Assembly (NCBI GenBank): GCA_027485815.1
Contig: JAIXQE010000176.1
Location: 1 to 64,000, forward strand
DNA: 64,000 nt
Direction of reading: 5' to 3'
From: Opitutaceae bacterium
GTDB lineage: Bacteria > Verrucomicrobiota > Verrucomicrobiia > Opitutales > Opitutaceae
Of this stretch, positions 1 to 6,282 are shown piece by piece; the stretch's first letter is position 1, and the number at the start of each line of letters is the position of its first letter. The notes under the pieces were generated by a model. It saw nothing but the letters and a program-made list of their open reading frames with translations. It did not search any database and was not told the DNA's origin. The translations under genes were made by a program, and so were the position numbers.

Positions 1-617
1 AGGATCTCCGGCGCGTTGTTGGGCTCCTCCCGGTCCCCGCCCTCGGTGTGCGCGATGGGCACGATGCCATCGAGCTCCGGGTGCACGCGTGAGAGCGGTC
101 GCAGGCGGTCCGCGAGGAGGCGCACGTAGCTGGCGGCCCGCGACGAGGTGCCGACGATCGCGATCACGTTCCGCGTGCCGACGCCGCGCTTCCCCTGACG
201 CCGGTAGCCGGAAAAGGTGCGGGGCGCCGCCGCGGGCGGCACGGGCGCCCCGGGGCGAAAGGCCGCCTCCTCGAACTGGTACGGCGCCAGCACGTCGGCA
301 AAGTTCGCCCGCTCCGGCAGCCGCGCCCCCGCCACCTGCCGGACCCGGAGGGCCTCCAGCATGGAGGCGTTGGCGACGTAGTCCCCGGGCGCGATCGGCG
401 CGAGGGCCCGCCCGAACGGATGCCCCCAGGAGAGCAGCGATGCATCGGCCACGATCGGTGCGACTGCGAACCGATGACCCTCCAGCACGGTGTGCGGCAG
501 CGCCCGGTCGCCCCCCGCGAACGCCAGCACCTCGCCCGCCTCCAGCCGGCGCACGGCGATGGCGACGTTGTCCCCCGGCGCGGGGAGACGGGAGACGGCG
601 GCGAGCGGCAGGCTCAC
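1..617 (-). CDS. UxaA-family sugar-acid dehydratase, C-terminus cut by window edge
   Basis: This reading frame starts at a GTG and is open to the window edge (205 codons visible). The first 75 or so residues look like the SAF domain of altronate/galactarate dehydratases. A linker leads to the characteristic start of the catalytic domain (GYRRQGKRGVGTRNV), and later HTEGG followed by PNN replaces the usual HGSGCG-type motif. UxaA/GarD enzymes dehydrate sugar acids such as altronate to 2-keto-3-deoxy acids in the cytoplasm. The GTG overlaps the TGA of the Nudix gene upstream (GTGA), so translation is probably coupled. The neighbouring sugar-isomerase-like gene supports a sugar-acid role, but the substrate cannot be read from the fragment. 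Confidence 0.75.
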   Translation of the reverse strand, partial: MSLPLAAVSRLPAPGDNVAIAVRRLEAGEVLAFAGGDRALPHTVLEGHRFAVAPIVADASLLSWGHPFGRALAPIAPGDYVANASMLEALRVRQVAGARLPERANFADVLAPYQFEEAAFRPGAPVPPAAAPRTFSGYRRQGKRGVGTRNVIAIVGTSSRAASYVRLLADRLRPLSRVHPELDGIVPIAHTEGGDREEPNNAPEI

Positions 618-1033
618 GGACGGGGGCGGGCGGCGGCCTGCAGCAGCGGGATCAGGGGCAGGTCGGCCGGGGCCAGGTCCCACTTTCCGAGGTCCTCCGG
701 CCGGACCCACGCGAGGCCCACGTGCTCGAGCGTGTAGGGCGCGGGGCTCCCGGGCGCGAGGTGGCAGGTGAAAGGATGCATCTCGACGGTCACCTTCTCG
801 TAATCGTGCAGGTACACCGGCCAGGCCTTACCGGGGATCACCTGGATGCCCAGCTCCTCCTTGAGCTCGCGCGCGAGGGCCTCGAGGGGAGTTTCCCCCG
901 CCTCGATCTTGCCCCCGGGGAACTCCCATTTCATCGGGAGCGCCTTGGTGGGCGGGCGCCGCCCCAGCAGGAAGTAGCCGTCGACGTCCTCCAGCAGCGC
1001 CGCGACGACCGGGATTGGCACCCGCGGGTTCAT
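614..1033 (-). CDS. Nudix hydrolase, MutT-like (139 aa)
   Basis: A full Nudix box lies at residues 41-63, with the G-x5-E-x7-RELxEE-x-GI pattern intact, so the Mg-binding glutamates are present. The size and the N-terminal VVAALLE and LLGRRP segments match small (d)NTP pyrophosphohydrolases of the MutT/8-oxo-dGTP diphosphatase group, which clean oxidised nucleotides from the pool. The start ATG overlaps the stop of the upstream isomerase-like gene by 4 bases (ATGA), and the stop overlaps the GTG of the UxaA gene, so the three genes form one tightly coupled unit. Substrate specificity within the Nudix superfamily cannot be assigned from sequence alone. Confidence 0.88.
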   Translation of the reverse strand: MNPRVPIPVVAALLEDVDGYFLLGRRPPTKALPMKWEFPGGKIEAGETPLEALARELKEELGIQVIPGKAWPVYLHDYEKVTVEMHPFTCHLAPGSPAPYTLEHVGLAWVRPEDLGKWDLAPADLPLIPLLQAAARPRP

Positions 1034-2079
1034 CGCGCGCCCACCCCCAGCAAGTGCCGCAGGGTGTAGCGCTCGAGCGCCTCGTAGTCCTGCGCCGCCC
1101 GGTACTGCTCGACGAGCGTCCGGTCGTAGGTGCGGACCTTGTCGACGAGGTGCAGGAACAGCTCGCGGCTGGTCCGCAGGTGGTCGACCACCGGGCTGCC
1201 GGCCTGGGTGCGCATCGCCTTCACGTCGAGGCCCACGAATTCCCCGCGCCGCCCGTAGCCGCCCTCCTCGAGCACCCGCACCTGATTGAAGGCCGCCCGC
1301 AGGTTCGCCGCCCCGAAGTTCTTGTCCTGATCGTACTTGAGGCCGTTCTGGTCGTTCAGGTGGACGCTCCCCAGCTTGTCGTGGGCGAGGCAGAACGCCA
1401 TCTCGTCGCTCGGGTCCAGGTTCGCCAGCAGGGCGTGCGCGCTCTCGATCACGACCTTCACGCGCCGGGGATCGGCGGAGGCGTAGCCCAAGGCGACCGC
1501 GTGGCCGGCCGTGGGCACGTACGCCAGGTCGGTCGGCTCATTCGGCTTGGGCTCGATCCAGATTTCGACCTCCCGGTCGTACGCCAGCACCTGGTTCACG
1601 GTCTCCAGCAGCCGCTGGTAGGCCAGGCGCGCGTCCTTGGCCTCGCGCACGTAGGTGCCTTCGCGGGCCAGCCAGAGCACGATCGCCCGGCAACCAATGG
1701 CCCGGGCGATGTCGACGCACTTCCGCGTCCGCTCCGCCGCATAGGCCCGGTCCTCGGCCCGGTTCGCGGTGTAGGCGCCGTCTACCGTCTGGGCCGCGAA
1801 CCAGAGCCGCGGGGCCACGAACTCGGGCGTCAGGCCCTCGTCCCGCAGCATCCGCGCCACCTCCGCCGCCCGCGCCGCGATTTGCGGGGCCGTCATCGCG
1901 TCGAGGTCCGGGACGACGTCGTCATCGTGGAACTGCACGCCCTCGAACCCCAATTGGCGGTAGAGCGCGAACTTGCGGTCGTGCGGGTAGGGCGCGCGGA
2001 CGTCGGGGCCGAAGGGATCGGCGCCCTCGCTGATGTTCCAGGGACCAAAGGAGAAGCGGTAGACGGTGGGGGTGGACAT
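1030..2079 (-). CDS. Xylose-isomerase-like TIM-barrel protein (349 aa)
   Basis: The protein resembles the short (class I, actinobacterial) xylose isomerases of about 390 residues but is shorter. Visible equivalents of the catalytic set are FHDDD (H51), VLWLAREG, EPKPNEP (E176, K178), E212 and H215 in IESAH, the KYDQD pair (D250, D252) and D285. The position of metal ligand D245 in the Streptomyces enzyme aligns with H240 (SVHLND), a clear deviation. It is probably a metal-dependent ketose/aldose isomerase of the xylose isomerase superfamily, cytoplasmic, of unknown substrate. It lies 18 bases downstream of the methyltransferase gene and overlaps the Nudix gene. A canonical long XylA is encoded elsewhere in the window, so this is not the only candidate xylose isomerase. 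Confidence 0.8.
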   Translation of the reverse strand: MSTPTVYRFSFGPWNISEGADPFGPDVRAPYPHDRKFALYRQLGFEGVQFHDDDVVPDLDAMTAPQIAARAAEVARMLRDEGLTPEFVAPRLWFAAQTVDGAYTANRAEDRAYAAERTRKCVDIARAIGCRAIVLWLAREGTYVREAKDARLAYQRLLETVNQVLAYDREVEIWIEPKPNEPTDLAYVPTAGHAVALGYASADPRRVKVVIESAHALLANLDPSDEMAFCLAHDKLGSVHLNDQNGLKYDQDKNFGAANLRAAFNQVRVLEEGGYGRRGEFVGLDVKAMRTQAGSPVVDHLRTSRELFLHLVDKVRTYDRTLVEQYRAAQDYEALERYTLRHLLGVGAR

Positions 2080-2097
2080 GGGAGAAAGGATGGGGGC

Positions 2098-3018
2098 TCA
2101 GGCCTGCCAGCGCCCGTAGATGCCGCAGGGCAGGACCTTGCCGTCGCGCTGGATGGGCAGGCCGACCTCGCCCGCGGTGATCGTGCCGCCGCGGCCGGCG
2201 AGGAGCTCGGCGAGAAGGTTGGCGACCACGGTGGGGGACAGGCGCGCGGTGTAGGCGTTGATCAGGACGAACAGCGGCCGCGGCCCCAGCAGCCGCCCGC
2301 ATTCCACCAGCAGCTCCCAGAGGTGGTCCTCCAGCCGCCACATTTCCCCGGCCTGCCCGCGGCCGTAGGTCGGCGGGTCCATGATGATGGCGTCGTAGGT
2401 GCGGCCGCGCCGGACCTCGCGGCGGACGAACTTCAGGCAATCGTCGACCAGGTAGCGGATCGGGGCCTCGCCGAGCCCGCTCAGGGCGGCGTTCTCGCGG
2501 CACCACTTGACCATCCCCTCGGCGGCGTCGACGTGGCACACGGCCGCCCCCGCGCGCGCCGCCGCGACCGTCGCGGCCCCAGTATAGCCGAAGAGGTTGA
2601 GCACCTGCACCGGCTCCGCTTGCGTCGCCCGCCGCTCGCGGATCCGTGCCGCGCACCACTCCCAGTTCACCGCCTGCTCCGGGAACAGCCCCGTGTGCTT
2701 GAACGAGGTCGGGTGGATGCGTAAGGTCAGGTCCAGCGGCTCGTAGCGCAGGCGCCACGCGTCGGGCAACGTCCGGCGGAACTCCCAGCGTCCGCCCCCC
2801 TGTTCGCTCCGGTGATAAAAGCCGTCCCATTCCTCCCAAGGGGCGCCGCGCTCCCGCCCGTGCCGCGGCCACAGGATCTGCGGATCCGGGCGCACCAGCG
2901 TGTACTCGCCCCAGCGCTCCTGTTTCAGGCCATCCCCGCAGTCCAGCAGCGCGTAATCCCGCCACTGGTCGGCGACCAGCAGGGCGGGGCGGGCGGGAGC
3001 GGTGGGGGCGGCGGGCAT
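2098..3018 (-). CDS. Class I SAM-dependent methyltransferase, RlmI/COG1092-like (306 aa)
   Basis: The C-terminal two thirds carry a Rossmann methyltransferase fold: motif I NLFGYTGAATVAAA, an acidic HVDAAEGMVKW strand, VDDCLKF, and the catalytic-loop motif IMDPPTYGRG. The N-terminal segment (DYALLDCGDGLKQERWG) is typical of COG1092-like proteins related to the 23S rRNA m5C1962 methyltransferase RlmI. The ATG at 3018 was chosen because the residues upstream in frame are low-complexity and run toward the divergent DUF481 gene. It is the first gene of the minus-strand run. The likely target is rRNA, but this is inferred from the family. Confidence 0.8.
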   Translation of the reverse strand: MPAAPTAPARPALLVADQWRDYALLDCGDGLKQERWGEYTLVRPDPQILWPRHGRERGAPWEEWDGFYHRSEQGGGRWEFRRTLPDAWRLRYEPLDLTLRIHPTSFKHTGLFPEQAVNWEWCAARIRERRATQAEPVQVLNLFGYTGAATVAAARAGAAVCHVDAAEGMVKWCRENAALSGLGEAPIRYLVDDCLKFVRREVRRGRTYDAIIMDPPTYGRGQAGEMWRLEDHLWELLVECGRLLGPRPLFVLINAYTARLSPTVVANLLAELLAGRGGTITAGEVGLPIQRDGKVLPCGIYGRWQA

Positions 3019-3163
3019 CGGGCGAGGGCGGCAAGGCAACCGCCCGCGCTCCCCGCTGTCGAGCCGCCGGTGGCCCCGCCGTGACCCGGAAATCCGGGGT
3101 AAACGTTGACGCCTCTGGCGGCCGGAGCACGTTGCTGTGTTCAGCGCTAAACCCTTCCCAGCA

Positions 3164-4210
3164 ATGCAATCCTCCCGAACCCTCCCTCTCCCCGCCGTCC
3201 TCCTCACGGCGTTCCTCCTCCTTCCGTCCCTCCTCTCGGCCGACGTGGTCGAGCTCCGCGGGGGCTCCCGCCTGGTGGGCAAGATCACCCGCATCGACGG
3301 CGGGAACGTCGTCCTCGCCACCGACTTCGCCGGGACCGTCACCCTCAAGCAGTCCGAGGTGACCGCGATCTCCACCGATGCCCCGGTGGCGGTGCGTTTC
3401 GCCAACGGCACGCGCGTGGACGGCGTGGTTTCCAGCCCCGGGGCGGGTCGCGTGCGCGTGGCCAACGCCGAGGGGGAATTTACCTCGGACGTGGGCAAGG
3501 TGGCGGCCTCCTGGGCCGCGGGTGGCAAGGATCCCGCCGTCGCCGCCCTCGAGCGCGGTTGGACCTACGAGGCCAGCACCGACATCAACGGCAAGAACGG
3601 CAACAAGGACCAGCTTGGCACCTCCGCCAGCGTGCGCGCGGTCCTCAAGGGCGCTACCGACACGCTCCAGTTCTTCACCGCCTATGACCGGCAGGTGACG
3701 GACGACGAGAAGTCGGCCGACCAGTTCAAGGCGGGCGTGGATTACCAGATCAACTTCACGGGCAAGTTCTCGTGGTACGTCCGCGATGAGGGCGGGTTTG
3801 ACCGGATCAAGGACATCGACCTCTACAACGTCGCCGCTACCGGCATGGGCTATGACATGATCAAGGCACCGAAGCACCTGCTCACGGGCCGCTTCGGTCT
3901 CTCCTTCCGCTACGAGGGTTACCGTAATCCCGCGACGATCGACGTGAAGAGCGCCGGTCTCGACTTCGGCTTCTCGCACCGCCTGGAGCTGGCGAACTCG
4001 GTCCTCGTGAACCGCCTGACCGTGGTGCCGACCTTCGAGGACTTCTCCAACTACCGGGCGATGCACGAGAGCTTCTACGAGCTGCCGCTGGCTAACCCGA
4101 ACTGGAAGCTGCGCCTGGGCCTCGCCAACGACTACAACAGCGAGCCCGGACTCGGCGTGCAGAAGATGGACACCTCCTACTTCACGCGGCTGGTGCTGAA
4201 CTGGCGTTGA
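3164..4210 (+). CDS. DUF481 (YdiY-like) outer-membrane protein (348 aa)
   Basis: A signal peptide is evident (MQSSRTLPLPAVLL, with cleavage near LLSA-DVV). Residues 20-100 form a beta-rich segment beginning VELRGGSRLVGKI, common in verrucomicrobial and planctomycetal exported proteins. The rest matches DUF481 beta-barrels: alternating aromatic strands such as QFFTAYDRQVT and SWYVRDEGGFDRI, ending in the outer-membrane-type terminus TRLVLNWR. DUF481 proteins (E. coli YdiY) are salt- or acid-induced outer-membrane proteins of unknown function. The gene stands alone, divergent from the methyltransferase run. An in-frame upstream start nine codons earlier is less likely because it spoils the signal peptide. 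Confidence 0.82.
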   Translation: MQSSRTLPLPAVLLTAFLLLPSLLSADVVELRGGSRLVGKITRIDGGNVVLATDFAGTVTLKQSEVTAISTDAPVAVRFANGTRVDGVVSSPGAGRVRVANAEGEFTSDVGKVAASWAAGGKDPAVAALERGWTYEASTDINGKNGNKDQLGTSASVRAVLKGATDTLQFFTAYDRQVTDDEKSADQFKAGVDYQINFTGKFSWYVRDEGGFDRIKDIDLYNVAATGMGYDMIKAPKHLLTGRFGLSFRYEGYRNPATIDVKSAGLDFGFSHRLELANSVLVNRLTVVPTFEDFSNYRAMHESFYELPLANPNWKLRLGLANDYNSEPGLGVQKMDTSYFTRLVLNWR

Positions 4211-4257
4211 GGCCGGCGGGTTCCGTGCCGAGGGCGTCCCGCCCAACGGCCTGTTTC

Positions 4258-4537
4258 CGGCTCAGGGGGTGAGCCACAAAAAGCGCAAAGGGGTTCCACG
4301 CGCGGTCGAGGCCGTGCGTGGCGTCCATAGACGCCGCGAGACTCAGGTACGGGAGCCACCGGGGCGGGAATGCGAACCGAGGTGCTTCCGTCGCGCGGGC
4401 GTGAAGACCTTGCGGCCGTGGTCTGGAGGCCTCCCTTCCGAGCGCTCGCCCTGAAACCTCCGCGGCGTCTATGGACGCCATCTTCAGTCCGGTCCGCGCC
4501 CAGCGCCCTTTGAGCCTTTTGTGGCCATCCTGAGCCG
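4258..4537 (-). repeat. MITE-like element, copy 1 (reverse orientation)
   Basis: This 280-base non-coding element fills the gap between the DUF481 and TPR genes. It is the reverse complement, at roughly 90 percent identity by eye, of the element at 25087-25361. The ends are imperfect inverted repeats of about 30 bases: CGGCTCAGG near the left end and CCTGAGCCG at the right, then GCCACAAAAAGCGCAAAGGG against CCCTTTGAGCCTTTTGTGGC. Inside sit two 16-base sub-terminal sites, GGCGTCCATAGACGCC at 4320 and GGCGTCTATGGACGCC at 4464, which are exact reverse complements of each other. No coding potential is credible. Confidence 0.85.
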
Positions 4538-4549
4538 CTTGGCCGGGCC

Positions 4550-5422
4550 TCAACGCAGCCGCCGCAGCGCCTCCGCGGCCGGTTTGAAGCCGGGTTCCAG
4601 CCGCAGCGCCGCCTCGAGGGCCGCGCGCGCTCCCTCCCGGTCACCCTGCCGTTCCCGCACCTGGCCCAGGCGCCAGTGGCCGGAGGCGTGTCCGGGCGCC
4701 TGCGGGAGCATCACCTCCGGCAACTCCAGGTAGCGGCCCAGGGCAGCGGCGCCGCGGTCCAGTTCCGCTCCCGTCAACGCCGCCAGTCGTCCGAGTTGAT
4801 AGAGCGCGACGACGTCGTCTGGCTGGGCCTGCAGGGCCGCCGCGAACTCCGCGAAGGCCTCGGTGGTGCGTTTCTCTCCCGCGAGCAGCGTGGCGGCGGC
4901 GATGCGGCCGCGGACGGGATCGAGCGCGCGGATCGCGTCCACCTGCGCCTGGGCCTTGGCGGTGCCGCCGCCGACGAGGGCCGGGGCGAGCCGGTAGAAT
5001 TCGAGGAGGCTGAGCCGGAACTCGACGTTGGCCGGCTCGAGGGCGACGGCGCGCTCGTAGGCCGCGACGCATTTCCGGGCGAGGCCCAGCCCGCCGAAGA
5101 TCCCGGCGCGTTCGGCTTGGCGGCCATAGGCGTCGCCCAGGCCCTGCTGGTGGCGTCCCGCGTGGGGTTCGGCGGTGGCCGCGGCGGTGAAATAGGGGAT
5201 CGCCTGCGCGGGGTCGCCGCGGCGGTTGGCGAGTTGGCCGAGCGTGTGGTTGACCTCGGCGTTGGCCGGGTCGGCGGCGTGGAGGCGTTCGAACGCGGCC
5301 TGCGCCTCGGCCGGTCGCCGTGCGGCTAGGAGGGCCCGGGCGGCGGTCAGGTCCGCCTCCGCGCCGCGGCTAGGCAGGTGCAGGAGCGCGAGCGCGAAGC
5401 CCAAGAGGAAGCGGCGGGGCAT
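4550..5422 (-). CDS. Exported tetratricopeptide-repeat protein (290 aa)
   Basis: The start is placed at MPRRFLLGFALALLHL, a clear signal peptide. At least five TPR-like helical pairs follow, for example ADPANAEVNHTLGQLANRRGD, YERAVALEPANVEF, AAALQAQPDDVVALYQLGRL and ARAALEAALRLEPGFKPA. Such proteins are periplasmic or membrane-attached scaffolds; no enzymatic motif is present. A sigma70-like promoter (5491-5518) lies upstream, and a perfect array of seven ACGGTGG heptamers separates it from the start codon. A TTG at 5476 would extend the frame through the array by 18 residues (STVHRPP repeats). That start is less likely, but it would make expression sensitive to repeat number. Confidence 0.8.
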   Translation of the reverse strand: MPRRFLLGFALALLHLPSRGAEADLTAARALLAARRPAEAQAAFERLHAADPANAEVNHTLGQLANRRGDPAQAIPYFTAAATAEPHAGRHQQGLGDAYGRQAERAGIFGGLGLARKCVAAYERAVALEPANVEFRLSLLEFYRLAPALVGGGTAKAQAQVDAIRALDPVRGRIAAATLLAGEKRTTEAFAEFAAALQAQPDDVVALYQLGRLAALTGAELDRGAAALGRYLELPEVMLPQAPGHASGHWRLGQVRERQGDREGARAALEAALRLEPGFKPAAEALRRLR

Positions 5423-5423
5423 G

Positions 5424-5474
5424 ACGGTGGACGGTGGACGGTGGACGGTGGACGGTGGACGGTGGACGGTGGAC
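5424..5474. repeat. Perfect heptamer tandem array (ACGGTGG)7
   Basis: Seven perfect copies of ACGGTGG plus two more bases run from 5424 to 5474, ending one base before the ATG of the TPR gene, which is read on the minus strand. The array occupies the whole predicted 5-prime untranslated region downstream of the promoter at 5491-5518. The unit length is not a multiple of three, so gain or loss of a unit would shift any translation starting upstream of it. Perfection of all copies suggests recent expansion or active homogenisation. Confidence 0.97.
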
Positions 5475-5490
5475 AAAGAATTGTGGGTTA

Positions 5491-5518
5491 ACTATATACG
5501 AAATTATAATAGTGTCAA
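5491..5518 (-). promoter_or_regulatory. Sigma70-type promoter for the TPR gene
   Basis: Read on the minus strand, a perfect -35 box TTGACA (5518-5513) is followed after 16 bases by TATAGT (5496-5491), one mismatch from TATAAT. The surrounding stretch is conspicuously AT-rich in an otherwise GC-rich window. It lies about 70 bases upstream of the TPR start codon, with the heptamer array in between. Confidence 0.7.
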
Positions 5519-5528
5519 ACGCCCACTG

Positions 5529-5563
5529 CCCGCCGATCACCGATTACCGACTGCCGTCTACCG
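5529..5563. repeat. Degenerate heptad repeats (NNNNCCG)5
   Basis: Five successive 7-base units end in CCG: CCCGCCG, ATCACCG, ATTACCG, ACTGCCG and TCTACCG. They lie just upstream of the TPR promoter. The 7-base periodicity matches the perfect array at 5424 and degenerate arrays at 27504 and 55563, but here the units have diverged. Confidence 0.6.
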
Positions 5564-5589
5564 CTTCCCCGGCCTTACTTCCTGCCTTT

Positions 5590-5656
5590 ATCCTTCGGTT
5601 ATTACTGGGCGAAGCAGCTTAATTACCTCTGACAGACCGAGGAATAACCGAAGGAT
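5590..5656. repeat. 14-base inverted repeat with AT-rich centre
   Basis: ATCCTTCGGTTATT at 5590-5603 is the exact reverse complement of AATAACCGAAGGAT at 5643-5656. Outside the arms CTGC and GCAG continue the symmetry imperfectly. The 39-base centre is AT-rich and non-coding. It could be the relic of a very small inverted-repeat element or a regulatory palindrome; nothing in the sequence decides between these. Confidence 0.7.
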
Positions 5657-6282
5657 GCAGGGAGTATCGTGGTACGGATCTGGTTCGGGGTCTGGTGTAG
5701 CCGGGGCATCCTGCCCCGGTTGTGCGTTCGGCACTGCCTACTTGCGGAGCCATCGTGGTGCGGCGCAGGCCCAACGACGCCATGGAATGAGCTTTCGTCC
5801 CTTTGGCCGGGGAAGGATTCCCCGGCTACACCAATCCGCCTGGTTGCGGCAGGGGTGGGGCGGACCCGCGGAGTGGGCTAAGTTTTAGCGCCCGAAACCA
5901 AAGGGGGTCAGGCCGTGGTTTGCTGTCCCTAACGGGCACCCGCCTGAGATTGCGGATGGCTGGTCCCCTTGGGCTCTGTGCCGCAGCATTGCTGCTCAGT
6001 CGGTCGGGGCCCGTGAGGGAAGGCCACGGCAGCGAACAACGGCCTGACCCCTTTGCGGTCGTCCCGACTCCCCCAGCCACCATGCGGCGGACGGCCCGAG
6101 GTGCGCTCCGCCATGCGTTCGTCGCAAACGTTACGCGGAGCCGACGGGCGGGTGAAGACCGGGTGTCAGTCGGGCCTGTGCCTTGACGCTCGGGGTCCAT
6201 CTCCGGCGCGGTGGTCCGTGCGTCCGTCATCGACCGGGTTCCCTCGAGCCCGCCGGCCGGACCGCTCCTCCCACCAAATCCC
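5657..6282. other. Repeat-rich non-coding gap upstream of a TonB receptor
   Basis: No convincing gene is visible. The gap holds two hairpin repeats of the GTGTAGCCGGGG family, at 5694-5719 (stem CCGGGGCA/TGCCCCGG, loop TCC) and, inverted, at 5807-5825 (CCGGGGAA/TTCCCCGG, loop GGA). From 5834 the tail GGCGGACCCGCGGAGT is shared with copies near 17.3 and 19.2 kb. A further block at 5892-5925 (CGAAACCAAAGGGGGTCAGG and following) recurs at 17.3 kb, and its inverse recurs at 6030-6055 as AACGGCCTGACCCC. No clear promoter was found for the downstream receptor. Confidence 0.7.

Noticed and set aside
3019-3528. N-terminal extension of the methyltransferase to 3528
   Set aside because: It would overlap the signal-peptide region of the divergent DUF481 gene and the added residues are low-complexity; ATG at 3018 gives the family start.
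5424-5474. Heptamer array considered as a CRISPR array
   Set aside because: Units are 7 bases with no spacers; CRISPR repeats are 23-47 bases separated by unique spacers and no cas genes are present.
5803-6186. Open frames in the repeat-rich gap before the first TonB receptor
   Set aside because: They coincide with dispersed hairpin repeats found elsewhere in non-coding DNA and encode Arg/Pro-rich peptides without homology or consistent frame between copies.
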